A DNA stretch of 31,754 bases from a virus. A program made the translations under genes and the position numbers. The stretch lies in the IMG/VR virus record IMGVR_UViG_3300031775_000018, positions 1-31,754 of that record; one strand, 5' to 3'. Positions within the stretch are counted from its first letter, which is position 1, and each line of letters opens with the position of its first letter. The notes beneath the pieces are model-generated. The model did no database searches. It had not been told where the DNA came from and saw nothing but the letters and a program-made list of their open reading frames with translations. Positions 7,651 through 15,760 of the stretch are shown here, one piece after another.

Positions 7651-10142
7651 GTAAATAAAAATTCAAGTGTTGATGTCTTCTCTGTCTCCCATCCTATCAC
7701 GTTAGTGATGATCTGTAAAGGGTCGAGGAAACTTTTCTGGAACTGTGCCTTACGATCTATACAACGTTCAAGTTCCAACTCCCTAGGAAATGTATTCAAA
7801 AATGATATGACATTCTCTCTAGTGTAGTTCTTATTATCCTTCTGCTTCAAGAACAAATACTTTATCTTCTCACCCTCTTGTACTAAGGGGTATTTGTGTT
7901 CGAGTTTTTTCTTAGCGACATAAAAATTATATAAGAGAGTTCCACGAACATGTAACGGGCATCCCTTTGAATACACGTCTGTTGTTGATTTGTATTTCTT
8001 GATTCCATTGACCGACCTAGGAAATGCAATGTCTTCAGGCGGTAACGAATAGAACTCATCCTTGAATCTATCTATAAAGGTTACCAACTCGTCCTGCTCA
8101 CCTGACATCATGATGTCAAGAGCATCTTTAATCGCTGTCCTACATGGTGATGGTGTTGATGACTTGACTGCCTCAATACCCATCATCTTAAGCTTAGGTT
8201 TATTATACCTAACACCTTCACTGTCCCAGACATTCAAGATGTATCTCTTCTTCGCAGTCCAGATACCCCTAGCAGCAATGTTCTCCCTCTTCATGGACAT
8301 CTTTTGGTCATAGGCATTTACATAGTCTGCTAGTTCCTTATACGACCTATCAATGAATGGTTCGATCTTCTCCTGACATGCCTTGTCGAGGAAGTTGACG
8401 ATCTTCTCCTGTGATACTTCTTTATCACCAAAAACTGTAGATACCAAGCGGTCCAAATTAAGGTAAATACTATCGGTATCACTTGCGATGACATAATCTT
8501 CTCCCTCTGTATTCAATAACTTATTAAGGTACTCATTCATCTTATTCTCTATCCATCTGATAGAGACCTGACCTGATAGAGTAATCGCCTCAGCATTAGC
8601 AAGGTTATAATATCTAAAGTACTGGTTACCAATGGCACCATAAGCAGAGTTCAGTTGGATCTTACGAGCCATCTGAATGTTATTGTACTTACTAATCTGC
8701 TTCTCTAATTTCTTACTAGGATTCTTTTCATACTCCTGCTTTGCCATAAGCATGAGCTTCTTACTCTGTACACGTTCATCGTATATCTTCTGCATTATCT
8801 TAGGCAAGAATCCTCTTATGTCCTTACGATACTGTGCTCCATTAGCACACGTAGAGTACTCAGGATTAATAGGACACTCTTGGTTTAAGATCCTTTCAAC
8901 ATTTGCACTGGCATGTCTAGTCTCCCGGAGGGTTTCTGGACTGATATTGTACTGCATAATAAGATGAGGGTACAAGCTATTAAGGTCAAAACTGACCACC
9001 CAATCATAGCGTCCTGGTTTCGGTTCCTTGACATAAGCCCCTGCGTACTGTTGATTCTTATCTGATCTTTTTGTTGGTGGAACTACGATGTTCCTCTTAC
9101 CTAGGAAATTATATATGAGTGTGTCCCACATACGAACCTGATAGTAAACATCCTTCATATTAACCTTAGCATCATACGCTAAAGCAATAGCAAGTTCTAC
9201 CAGTTTCATCTTGTCTTCTAGTTGAGAGACAAGTTCAACGTCCTTGATGTTGTAGTCAATAAACTTCTGCCAGTCCTTAGTATAGAACTCCTTAAAGTTC
9301 TCGAACTCACTGTGATCCAACTTCTGTTGTCCCAGTTCTACAAAAGCAATATGATCTAACCTGTATGATTCCTGATTAGTATAAGTGAACTTCTTATACA
9401 AGTCAAGGTAGTCCAGCACATTGATACCATACATGTTGTATATGATCTGCTGACGACCCTTTATCTCCATCTCCTCTCGGTGTACTATACCCCAAGGAGA
9501 CATCATCCTCATCTCTTTGTTACCAAAGAGTCTCTCCATACGTCCACAGATATATGGTACGTCATATAGTTCTACATTCCAACCAGTAAGAACATCTGGG
9601 AAATCAGTTTGCCAGTAAGCAAGAAAGCTGCGTAGCAGATGTTCTTCACCGTCGCACAAAATGAACTCAACGTCCTCACGATCCGTCTTATAATCCCTCG
9701 TCCCCCATACTTTAAGCTTACGGCTAGCATAGTCCTGTACTGTGATCGATAGTAATGGTTCCGCACATTCACGTACGTTAGGAAAGCCATTCTCACATGC
9801 AACCTCAATATCGAGCGACGTAATCTTAAGTGCTTTGAGATCGTAATCCACCTCATCCTTAAACTCCGACGAGATGTATTGATATAGGAATCTATCATAC
9901 CCATGAACCTCAAATCCATCTACATCCTTATATTTGTCTCTAAATTCACGTGCCTCCTTGACAGTATTGAATTGTATAGGCTTGGCAAATCTACCGTCCA
10001 AGGTTTTATACTTGGTCTCGGTATTGCTAACCACATACAAAGTAGGTGAGAACTTAAACTTCCTTTGGATACGTTGTCCATACTCGTATCCCAAATAGAG
10101 GAGATCGTTCCCGACTAATTGAACATTGGTGTAGAAACTCAT
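7647..10142 (-). CDS. 43: DNA polymerase gp43 (family B)
   Basis: The 831-aa protein is the replicative polymerase. The 3'-5' exonuclease motif I is [11 protein letters not shown] (Asp111, Glu113, matching the T4 positions). Polymerase motif A is DLNSLYP (386-392), motif B is KIQLNSAYG (494-502) and motif C is SDTDS (554-558). The C terminus ends LEFLFT, a hydrophobic tail like the clamp-binding peptide of T4 gp43, expected to contact gp45. It is shorter than T4 gp43 (898 aa), as usual in cyanophages. The ATG overlaps the upstream small gene by 4 nt, and all catalytic residues looked for are present. No split or intein is seen. Confidence 0.96.
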   Translation of the reverse strand: MSFYTNVQLVGNDLLYLGYEYGQRIQRKFKFSPTLYVVSNTETKYKTLDGRFAKPIQFNTVKEAREFRDKYKDVDGFEVHGYDRFLYQYISSEFKDEVDYDLKALKITSLDIEVACENGFPNVRECAEPLLSITVQDYASRKLKVWGTRDYKTDREDVEFILCDGEEHLLRSFLAYWQTDFPDVLTGWNVELYDVPYICGRMERLFGNKEMRMMSPWGIVHREEMEIKGRQQIIYNMYGINVLDYLDLYKKFTYTNQESYRLDHIAFVELGQQKLDHSEFENFKEFYTKDWQKFIDYNIKDVELVSQLEDKMKLVELAIALAYDAKVNMKDVYYQVRMWDTLIYNFLGKRNIVVPPTKRSDKNQQYAGAYVKEPKPGRYDWVVSFDLNSLYPHLIMQYNISPETLRETRHASANVERILNQECPINPEYSTCANGAQYRKDIRGFLPKIMQKIYDERVQSKKLMLMAKQEYEKNPSKKLEKQISKYNNIQMARKIQLNSAYGAIGNQYFRYYNLANAEAITLSGQVSIRWIENKMNEYLNKLLNTEGEDYVIASDTDSIYLNLDRLVSTVFGDKEVSQEKIVNFLDKACQEKIEPFIDRSYKELADYVNAYDQKMSMKRENIAARGIWTAKKRYILNVWDSEGVRYNKPKLKMMGIEAVKSSTPSPCRTAIKDALDIMMSGEQDELVTFIDRFKDEFYSLPPEDIAFPRSVNGIKKYKSTTDVYSKGCPLHVRGTLLYNFYVAKKKLEHKYPLVQEGEKIKYLFLKQKDNKNYTRENVISFLNTFPRELELERCIDRKAQFQKSFLDPLQIITNVIGWETEKTSTLEFLFT

Positions 10143-10402
10143 TCAGTGCAAGTCTTATACTTCTTAAGGAGTTCATCCTTTGGTTCTAAGATTGTAGCAA
10201 TAGTATCAGAATAAATCAACACGTCATCGTCCACTGTGTGAAGTGGCCATGGTTCTAATGTACCATCCTCCCTCACCATAAATGGTTGTTCTAAATGAGC
10301 AGCAGGTTCTTCCTCAAGTGTCTCGATCTTGCTGATCAGGTACGTCCCCGACTTCAGTAGTATCAGTTGTGTCTCCAACTGACTCGCTAGTTCCTTCGCC
10401 AT
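10139..10402 (-). CDS. Small conserved-domain protein C upstream of polymerase (87 aa)
   Basis: The protein (MAKELASQLETQLILLKSG...) resembles its two upstream neighbours: a start strand LILLKSGTYLISKIETL, a HLEQPF block, an acidic loop, then TIATILEPKDELLKKY. This G-x-x-[IL]...P...P..LL..Y layout suggests a small all-beta barrel of Sm-like type; that is inference. The ATG at 10402 is preferred over 10489 because the homology begins just after it. Even so, the first 89 nt overlap the end of the previous gene in another frame, unusually long here. It overlaps gene 43 by 4 nt, so its translation may couple to that of the polymerase. Confidence 0.6.
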   Translation of the reverse strand: MAKELASQLETQLILLKSGTYLISKIETLEEEPAAHLEQPFMVREDGTLEPWPLHTVDDDVLIYSDTIATILEPKDELLKKYKTCTE

Positions 10403-10802
10403 CGTCAATCTCTTGTAATAATTTATCTGCTTCTTCAAACATGTCATCAAGATCCTGCTCCTCATAACTGAGATTGAATCTCTCCTCATGCTTCTTGAAA
10501 TTCTCTTCGTACCTAGCCTCGTCTATAGCAGAAATATACTGGGCATTAATAGCATCCAGTGGTTCATATACTGTGACCACATGACTGCCTGGTAAAAAGA
10601 AGTCCTTGTCTTTGCTCAAGGGAGCCCAAGGAAACCACTCCAACTGATACCCTTTATCACCACCAGCAGTGCTGACAATATCAAGTCGAAATGGTTTATG
10701 CATATGATACCCAAGAGGTTTCTCAGTCTCAGGCTCAATTATTTCTTTTACCTCAGCGATGACTTCCTCACCTGTCCTAAGCATTAATAATTTTATACTC
10801 AT
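10314..10802 (-). CDS. Small conserved-domain protein B (162 aa)
   Basis: Not named by any family I recall with confidence. It has an N-terminal small beta domain (MSIKLLMLRTGEEVIAEV, HKPFRL, EWFPWAPL, FFLPGSHVVTVYEPLDAINAQY; residues 1-90), then a helical, strongly acidic tail rich in Glu, Asp and Thr (about 105-162, EQDLDDMFEEADKLL and onward). The N-terminal domain aligns by eye with proteins A (10799-11194), C (10139-10402) and D (25160-25543). The ATG overlaps the stop of A by 4 nt. Its acidic tail is encoded by the same DNA as the start of C. Confidence 0.65.
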   Translation of the reverse strand: MSIKLLMLRTGEEVIAEVKEIIEPETEKPLGYHMHKPFRLDIVSTAGGDKGYQLEWFPWAPLSKDKDFFLPGSHVVTVYEPLDAINAQYISAIDEARYEENFKKHEERFNLSYEEQDLDDMFEEADKLLQEIDDGEGTSESVGDTTDTTEVGDVPDQQDRDT

Positions 10803-11194
10803 ACTACCGTTCCATCAGGAGCTATGATCTCAGGAATAGTAGTTGCTACTGGTGCTCCTTGATCACCTTGCTTCTTACGTACGTTACTTAAGTATGTGTG
10901 AAGTAAACTAGGTGCTGGTTCCATTATAGAAACAACATAGTCTGGTTGGATAGCAATCCTTGTGTCAATGGTGAAAGGATTCCAAGGTGTGTACCTTATC
11001 TTAATCTCCTGATCCTCAAAGGTTTCTGGATCAGTCACCTGTGATGGTTGCTCTGAGATCTCTACCTTATAAGGGACAGTCATCAAGTATGCCTGTCTGT
11101 CACCAGAGTCTTTATCAACTGCTTCCTGTAAGTCACAGATGACAGTATCACCATCTCGTGTCAGAAGTAACTTAATTCTTGATTCGTCAATCAT
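10799..11194 (-). CDS. Small conserved-domain protein A (131 aa)
   Basis: It shares a domain with B, C and D: SRIKLLLTRDGDTVICDL, PYKVEI, RYTPWNPF, IAIQPDYVVSIMEP...LLHTYLSNV. I place the start at ATG 11194 (MIDESRIK) because a perfect sigma70 promoter has its -10 at 11221-11216, putting the 5' end of that mRNA near 11209, past the alternative ATG at 11236. The upstream ATG does have a GGGGAG ribosome-binding site and could be used on read-through or late transcripts, adding 14 residues. This is the first gene of an early-type unit leading into gene 43. Function unknown; an RNA-binding role is a guess from the Sm-like look. Confidence 0.65.
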   Translation of the reverse strand: MIDESRIKLLLTRDGDTVICDLQEAVDKDSGDRQAYLMTVPYKVEISEQPSQVTDPETFEDQEIKIRYTPWNPFTIDTRIAIQPDYVVSIMEPAPSLLHTYLSNVRKKQGDQGAPVATTIPEIIAPDGTVV

Positions 11195-11215
11195 GGCGTA
11201 GTTCTTTGTACTAAC

Positions 11216-11244
11216 ATTATAGAGGGGAGCTAACATAATGTCAA
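11216..11244 (-). promoter_or_regulatory. Consensus sigma70 promoter (TTGACA-N17-TATAAT)
   Basis: The minus strand has TTGACA at 11244-11239, exactly 17 nt of spacer, then TATAAT at 11221-11216: no mismatch to the bacterial consensus. Transcription would start near 11209, about 15 nt before the ATG at 11194, giving a very short leader with no clear Shine-Dalgarno sequence. It should be read by unmodified host polymerase and drive proteins A, B, C and probably gene 43. Confidence 0.75.
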
Positions 11245-11251
11245 GCTCCCC
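11224..11251 (-). repeat. Inverted repeat over the promoter and the alternative start
   Basis: An 8-bp perfect inverted repeat, GGGGAGCT (11224-11231) and AGCTCCCC (11244-11251), encloses a 12-nt loop. On read-through RNA from hsp20 the GGGGAG ribosome-binding site would lie in the stem and the ATG at 11236 in the loop, so translation from that start could be blocked. It could also act as a weak terminator for hsp20, though no U-tract follows. Confidence 0.5.
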
Positions 11252-11263
11252 ACATCGTTACGT

Positions 11264-11271
11264 TATTTATG
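11264..11271 (-). promoter_or_regulatory. Possible late promoter box CATAAATA
   Basis: The minus strand reads CATAAATA, one mismatch (first base) from the T4 late box, overlapping the hsp20 stop codon and 27 nt before the ATG at 11236. If active it would give a late transcript that includes that alternative start. The match is short and may be chance. Confidence 0.3.
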
Positions 11272-11707
11272 ACACGGGTAGTGCCGCAGTTACATCATAA
11301 GTGATTCGCTTCTGATGATCTGGTACCACTTTTTCCAGATTAATTTTCAGAAGTCCATCGGTGAACGTAACACCTGCGACTCTTACATCGTCACCCAACT
11401 GCCATGTTGTCTTGAAGGATCGTTGGGACAATCCTCTATGAACATATGTTCTCTCAAGATCTTTGTCCTTAATCTTTGAGGCAACTGTGAGAACGTTCTG
11501 TTCAGTAGTAACTTCGATCTGGTCTCTCTTAAAGCCAGCAAGTGCGACTTCAATGTCGAAGTTAGTAGAGTCATTCTTTATAATATTGTAAGGGGGATAG
11601 CTTGTACTGTGACCATGATAGGACTCAAGTCTGTCGAATAGGGTTTCTAATCCTACTCCAAACGGTGAGTAATCGAATCCAGCCAATGCTGATGCTCTGT
11701 TAGGCAT
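11267..11707 (-). CDS. hsp20: Small heat-shock protein (Hsp20/alpha-crystallin)
   Basis: The 146-aa protein begins MPNRASALAGFDYSPFGVGLETLFDRLE and has an alpha-crystallin domain: YNIIKNDSTNFDIEVALAGF (strand start), LTVASKI, RTYVHRGLSQRSFKTTWQL, and VTFTDGLLKINLEK, the G-x-L-x-I/V-x-L-type element that ends the domain. These ATP-independent chaperones hold unfolding proteins; cyanophage versions may protect phage or photosystem proteins. The start at ATG 11707 is set by a strong AAAGGAG 8 nt upstream; the frame extends to 11818, but that part overlaps the regA terminator and promoter. A C-terminal I-x-I motif is not obvious. The gene is a monocistron-like insert with its own promoter. Confidence 0.92.
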   Translation of the reverse strand: MPNRASALAGFDYSPFGVGLETLFDRLESYHGHSTSYPPYNIIKNDSTNFDIEVALAGFKRDQIEVTTEQNVLTVASKIKDKDLERTYVHRGLSQRSFKTTWQLGDDVRVAGVTFTDGLLKINLEKVVPDHQKRITYDVTAALPVS

Positions 11708-11768
11708 GATAGTAGCTCCTTTAATAAGCGAGTTTATGTTGTGTGGACCCTTTCGGCATCCATAACTA

Positions 11769-11777
11769 ATTATAACA
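11769..11777 (-). promoter_or_regulatory. Extended -10 promoter for hsp20
   Basis: The minus strand reads TGTTATAAT (TGn plus TATAAT, 11777-11769) between the regA terminator and the hsp20 ribosome-binding site. No good -35 is present at 17 nt, so it would act as an extended -10 promoter. The transcript would carry a leader of about 55 nt. Confidence 0.5.
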
Positions 11778-11783
11778 TGACAT

Positions 11784-11811
11784 AAAAAAAGAGGGGTGTT
11801 GAAACCCCTCT
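11784..11811 (-). terminator. Rho-independent terminator after regA
   Basis: On the minus strand an 8-bp stem AGAGGGGT / ACCCCTCT (plus-strand arms 11790-11797 and 11804-11811) with a 6-nt loop is followed by a run of seven T. It begins 16 nt past the regA stop and closes the 45-44-62-regA unit. Confidence 0.88.
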
Positions 11812-11826
11812 CTATCACTACGGTTT

Positions 11827-12252
11827 TTACGCCTTCTTCTTACCAATGTTGTACTTAGACTCTAGAGTCCATCCACCCTTGTCCTTATAAGACAAGACTT
11901 TAATCTGACTCAAGGGAGCAACATCAACAACATCATCTGAATTGTTTATGCTTACTAATCCCCAGTCACTAAGTAACTGAATAATTCTGTTCCTTCTTTG
12001 GACATCATTAAGAGAAAGGTTCGCAGACTTACCATCAAGTGCGAACAGTTCTTTAAAATGTACAATGTAATATCTTCCCTGCTTATGCAGGATGTGGCAT
12101 GACTGATATAGTTTCTTTTCCTTTCTAGAAGCTACACCAATACGTGTTAGTGTTTCCCTTACCTTAAGAAAATCATCTGGTTCACTTAAAGTCACCTCTA
12201 CCATCTGGTCAGGAGTCCATTTAACTTCCTGTTCAGTGAAAGATGTTGTCAT
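11827..12252 (-). CDS. regA: RegA translational repressor
   Basis: This 141-aa protein aligns closely to T4 RegA, which binds ribosome-binding sites of early mRNAs (including 44, 45 and 62) and blocks initiation. Matching blocks are VEVTLSEPDDFLKVRETLTR, LYQSCHIL, YYIVHFKELF, the DVQRRNRIIQLLSDWGL region and the C-terminal WTLESKYNIG. Compared with T4 RegA it carries 16 extra N-terminal residues (MTTSFTEQEVKWTPDQ) if the ATG at 12252 is used; that start has a GGAGG-type ribosome-binding site and the usual 4-nt overlap with gene 62. Starting at ATG 12204 would match T4 exactly but has a poorer site. It is followed directly by a terminator. Confidence 0.92.
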   Translation of the reverse strand: MTTSFTEQEVKWTPDQMVEVTLSEPDDFLKVRETLTRIGVASRKEKKLYQSCHILHKQGRYYIVHFKELFALDGKSANLSLNDVQRRNRIIQLLSDWGLVSINNSDDVVDVAPLSQIKVLSYKDKGGWTLESKYNIGKKKA

Positions 12253-12635
12253 CTCCTTCCTCCCGTGTCATGCTTTTGCCTAATAAAATCTAGTTGGGTT
12301 TTGGTGAGAAGTTTAAGGGCGATCTTTGCTTTGTCATTACTATAACCATAATGCTTTTTAACAAGATCCAGATCTTCAATCTGTTCCTTCTTCAACCAAG
12401 GGGTGAAACGCTTACGTTTCCTCAAAGTATTTAGCAAGAAGTCATATTGAAGACGGTTAGGCAAGTGTGTTGCCTTGTTCATCTCGTTTGCATATAAGAT
12501 ACTATCAACATGACCAGACAGACATCTATTAACGACGTAACTAGGATAAGACTTGATGCGATCAGGATCCTCAAGATATAGATGTTTCTTAGTGGTGTTG
12601 ATGGAAGTAAGGATGTCAGATAATTCACTGCTCAT
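12249..12635 (-). CDS. 62: Clamp-loader small subunit gp62
   Basis: The 128-aa protein sits directly before regA, where T4 has gene 62, and is the expected non-ATPase partner of gp44 in loading the gp45 clamp. Recognisable features are the N-terminal LSDILTSINTTKKHL and the Lys/Arg-rich LNTLRKRKRFTPWLKKEQIEDLDLVKKHYGYS segment. It is shorter than T4 gp62 (187 aa), as in other cyanophages. The assignment leans on gene order as well as sequence. It overlaps both neighbours by 4 nt. Confidence 0.8.
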   Translation of the reverse strand: MSSELSDILTSINTTKKHLYLEDPDRIKSYPSYVVNRCLSGHVDSILYANEMNKATHLPNRLQYDFLLNTLRKRKRFTPWLKKEQIEDLDLVKKHYGYSNDKAKIALKLLTKTQLDFIRQKHDTGGRR

Positions 12636-13246
12636 AATATAGGTGGGGATTCAAAATCGTAACTGTGGTCTGGTGTGATATTCATAGAAAGTATCACTCT
12701 CCTTCCAGTAGTATAGTTAGGTTCAGTCTTATGACGCAACCAACCAGGAAAGAATATCACATCACCTTGAGATACATTAATGCGTCTCCAAGGTTCTACG
12801 TTCATGGGTTCTGATGCTCTGATCTCTGTAAGAGGATCTCTTATGAGCAGTTCACCTGAACCTTCTGGTTTTAATATGTATGCTGTGGCTACAACACAAG
12901 GACCGTGCTGATGTTCGTCAGTCCAGTCCCCTTCATAGTGTTCATTATACCATGAGTTAGATATAAAGAAAGGATAGTTATCATACTTCCATGCTTGTTT
13001 AAGGTACATCATCTTCTCTCTAAGATAATTGATGTACGTATGATTACCATCATTATTGTGGGGGAAGTGATGACCTGGTACACCCACTAGATTGGCAGTA
13101 GATCTACCACCATGTTCTATGCTGGTCTGTACCTCATACTGATTAACCAACCCAAAGAGTTGGTCAGCAATCTTAACCTGCTCATCAGTATTAAAATCAA
13201 ACCTATCCCTATAAACATAAGGATAGGATACTCCAACCTGCTTCAT
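12632..13246 (-). CDS. 2OG-Fe(II) oxygenase-like protein before gene 62
   Basis: The 204-aa protein has the iron-binding region GDWTDEHQHGPCVVATAYIL (HxH type) and the distal block GDVIFFPGWLRHKTEPNYT with GRRVILSMNI, giving the third His and a 2OG-binding Arg. The N terminus (MKQVGVSYPYVYRDRFDFN) lacks the FPTxIY opening seen in its paralogues here. It is joined by 4-nt overlaps to the 71-aa gene and to gene 62, so it is co-translated with the clamp loader. The reaction is presumably a hydroxylation; the substrate is unknown. Confidence 0.7.
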   Translation of the reverse strand: MKQVGVSYPYVYRDRFDFNTDEQVKIADQLFGLVNQYEVQTSIEHGGRSTANLVGVPGHHFPHNNDGNHTYINYLREKMMYLKQAWKYDNYPFFISNSWYNEHYEGDWTDEHQHGPCVVATAYILKPEGSGELLIRDPLTEIRASEPMNVEPWRRINVSQGDVIFFPGWLRHKTEPNYTTGRRVILSMNITPDHSYDFESPPIL

Positions 13247-13458
13247 GTAATTATTCTCCGAGGACCATTAACACCAGTACCATGCTGATTGATCTCATAG
13301 ATGGCAACAGAGCCACTGTTCAGAGTGACATGTACCTCATCACCATTGATGAGAGCCTGTGTACATCCAGTACCAAAGACCTGAAGGATGCCTCTCCTTG
13401 TATGATACAAAGAGCAACGTCCGTTCTTGACTCTGACTCCTAAGCTTCCTTCTGACAT
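13243..13458 (-). CDS. Small beta-rich hypothetical protein (71 aa)
   Basis: Not recognised. The product (MSEGSLGVRVKNGRCSLYHT...) is rich in Gly, Val and Thr with alternating hydrophobic residues (ALINGDEVHVTLNSGSVAIYEI), suggesting a small beta-sheet fold. It starts 19 nt inside the end of dam and overlaps the next oxygenase gene by 4 nt, which supports its being translated. Confidence 0.55.
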   Translation of the reverse strand: MSEGSLGVRVKNGRCSLYHTRRGILQVFGTGCTQALINGDEVHVTLNSGSVAIYEINQHGTGVNGPRRIIT

Positions 13459-14300
13459 GTGTAGTTCGTTAGTAAAAGTTCACGTCTGGCCTTCTGGTCT
13501 TTCATGTAGTCACCAGTAGAGCGCATCGTGTACGTGTGATCCCAATCATAAGCCTTCCACTCCCAAAAACGATCCCTGATCTCCTTATTGTCATTATATG
13601 AAATCATTACGTTCCCGATTGTATCATCCATTACATTTGCGAACCTCTCATGGTCGAAACCCTTATGTAACTTACCCTTCTCTCCATAGAGGAAGTCTTT
13701 AATACTGTAAGGTGGGTCAGCATATATGAATGTACTGTACTCGCATGTAAGCTTAACACTATGACCTGTACAGTCCTCTACAAGGTCAGCGTAGTCTACG
13801 CAGGTGATCTTCCAGTCCTTGATAATCTCACTGTAACCAGGGAGTTTATCTATCCCTCTCATAGTCCAGTTATTATTAGATGCTTGAGGTGAAAATGATG
13901 AGGACTCAGTAAGACCACTGAATGAACACTTGTTTACAATATAAAAAGCAACTGCTCTGTCAATGTCATCACCATCAAGAAGATTCCCTTTACTATCATT
14001 AAACAAACCTCTTGCTTTATCTGGTGTATTATATTCTTTCTTAAGATCTGCTAAGTCTGATGATATTGTTTCTCCATGATCTCTTAACTGGATCCAGAAG
14101 TTCACCAGTGGTTCATACAAATCATTAACCCAGACAGGTATACCAGGGTACTGTTTGGTAATAGCTATTGCCATACTACCACCACCTAAGAATGGTTCTC
14201 TGAACTCAGAGATATCTTTAGGTAAGAACTCAAATAATTTAGGAACTGCTCTTGACTTACCACCTGGGTAACGAAGAGGAGTTTTCAAAGCTTTGCTCAT
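13440..14300 (-). CDS. dam: DNA adenine-N6 methyltransferase (Dam, D12 class)
   Basis: The 286-aa protein has the D12-class order: LRYPGGKSRAVP (near 8-19), the AdoMet-binding REPFLGGGSMAIAI (FxGxG-like, near 35-48), the NKCSFSGLTESSSFS block and the catalytic IYADPPYSI (DPPY, near residue 193). It methylates adenine N6 at a short duplex site, probably GATC as in T4 Dam, though the target cannot be read from sequence. It may protect phage DNA from restriction. It lies between clamp-loader genes 44 and 62, where T4 has no methylase, so it is an insertion into the conserved order. No partner endonuclease is seen. Confidence 0.92.
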   Translation of the reverse strand: MSKALKTPLRYPGGKSRAVPKLFEFLPKDISEFREPFLGGGSMAIAITKQYPGIPVWVNDLYEPLVNFWIQLRDHGETISSDLADLKKEYNTPDKARGLFNDSKGNLLDGDDIDRAVAFYIVNKCSFSGLTESSSFSPQASNNNWTMRGIDKLPGYSEIIKDWKITCVDYADLVEDCTGHSVKLTCEYSTFIYADPPYSIKDFLYGEKGKLHKGFDHERFANVMDDTIGNVMISYNDNKEIRDRFWEWKAYDWDHTYTMRSTGDYMKDQKARRELLLTNYTCQKEA

Positions 14301-14301
14301 G

Positions 14302-14817
14302 TCAAATGTATGTTGCGACTAGGACAATACGGCGATCCCCTGGTGCGGGTGGTTCCATATTATGTAGACCTCTGAACTCTATTATATCATCTTCAGAGGG
14401 TGAATGTACACCCCTCACGTCACCACTATACACACTGGTACAACCCTGTTGGAAACTACTAAGATATATTAACAGGTTGTGGTGAGGGAAGTCATGGTCT
14501 CTATGGATAGGTGAAGATGTACCACCAGTATAGTGTGTACAGTTCACATTGATCCTTAAGACTGCCTTAACATCTATTTCATTATGATCGAAGATCTCTT
14601 TAAGAACTTCATTAGAATGTACAAGGTATTCTGACTGCTGAGTGGACATAAACATACCATCAAAGCCTGGTCGGGCTAAAATGGTATGGCTATAGTAAGG
14701 TGGTGTTGCCTCATCACCTTCAAAATAATTCCAAGAGAAACTTGGTGATTGTATGTCAGACTTGAACCTCTGGTAAACTTGGGTACAAGGATTCTTTAGG
14801 ATATTAATCAAGCCCAT
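14302..14817 (-). CDS. 2OG-Fe(II) oxygenase-like protein (HxD type) after gene 44
   Basis: The 171-aa protein carries PIHRDHDFPHHNLLIYLS, an HxD iron-binding motif followed by the strand typical of prolyl-hydroxylase-like folds, and GLHNMEPPAPGDRRIVLVATYI, with the distal His and the Arg that binds 2-oxoglutarate. It differs from the HxH group in lacking the FPTxIY start. It begins 1 nt after the gene 44 stop and ends 1 nt before the dam start, so the three are probably one message. Substrate unknown. Confidence 0.72.
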   Translation of the reverse strand: MGLINILKNPCTQVYQRFKSDIQSPSFSWNYFEGDEATPPYYSHTILARPGFDGMFMSTQQSEYLVHSNEVLKEIFDHNEIDVKAVLRINVNCTHYTGGTSSPIHRDHDFPHHNLLIYLSSFQQGCTSVYSGDVRGVHSPSEDDIIEFRGLHNMEPPAPGDRRIVLVATYI

Positions 14818-14818
14818 T

Positions 14819-15760
14819 TCATTTAAAATTACACTCCACCATTATTTCTGTGAGTGCTGCGAGTAAGTTAATTTCTTGATCTGCCACAAAAGCAATCTGA
14901 TATTGGTACTTGGCAATGACAAGTACAGCAGAAGGGATACTGCTAGGCTCCAAGTGAGTGTATAAAGCATCGTATAGTGATCTAAGTATCATGTTAGGGT
15001 CATTGTCTAGATTGTCAACTAACCACTTACGTACATTACCATAGTCCTTTCTCTTAAGAAATCCAACTAGAGCATCCACGTTAGAGTTACCTACGTTAGC
15101 AAGTATACCATTATCAATGGTACCACTTACTGAGTATCGCTGACATTCATTAAGTACTCGTCTCCAATCTGGGAAATATCGTTGAATGAGTTCTGCGACG
15201 ACCCTCTTATCAAAACTAATCCCTTCACCGTCCAAGATGTTGTTAAGTCTGTTGAAGAAACTAGCAGCGATCTGTTGCTTCTCATTTTTATCAATGGCGA
15301 AGTCGATACATGAACAGCGGGAATGTAGGGGGTCAATTATCTTGTTCTTAAAGTTACACGTGAAGATGAACCTACAATTTTTGTGAAACTCTTCCACGAA
15401 CGCACGTAATAATAACTGAACGTCGTGGGTTGTGTTGTCTGCCTCATCGATGATGATGACTTTGTGAGCAGAGCTGCCCAGTAAGGAAACAGTTGATGCA
15501 AAGTTTTTGGCTTGGGATCTGACTGTATCCAGAAACCGTCCTTCGTCCGAACCATTAATGACATAGTAATCTACTCCGATCTCTTTACATAATGCCTTGG
15601 CTACCGTGGTCTTACCTATGCCAGCAGTACCAGATAATAATAGATTAGGGATCTCACCCTTCTGTACAAATTCTTTGAAGGTATCCTTGATACGTTTAGG
15701 TAGGATACAATCATCAATCTTCTGAGGTCGATACTTCTCGACCCATAAGAAATCACTCAT
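14819..15760 (-). CDS. 44: Clamp-loader ATPase subunit gp44
   Basis: The 313-aa protein is an AAA+ ATPase, forming a pentamer with gp62 that opens the gp45 ring and places it on primer-template. It starts SDFLWVEKYRPQKIDDCILP, the standard clamp-loader opening. Walker A is GTAGIGKT (44-51), Walker B IIIDEADN (102-109), and the arginine-finger SRC motif is in DPLHSRCSCIDF. Length matches T4 gp44 (319 aa). The ATG overlaps the upstream oxygenase gene by 4 nt. Confidence 0.95.
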   Translation of the reverse strand: MSDFLWVEKYRPQKIDDCILPKRIKDTFKEFVQKGEIPNLLLSGTAGIGKTTVAKALCKEIGVDYYVINGSDEGRFLDTVRSQAKNFASTVSLLGSSAHKVIIIDEADNTTHDVQLLLRAFVEEFHKNCRFIFTCNFKNKIIDPLHSRCSCIDFAIDKNEKQQIAASFFNRLNNILDGEGISFDKRVVAELIQRYFPDWRRVLNECQRYSVSGTIDNGILANVGNSNVDALVGFLKRKDYGNVRKWLVDNLDNDPNMILRSLYDALYTHLEPSSIPSAVLVIAKYQYQIAFVADQEINLLAALTEIMVECNFK

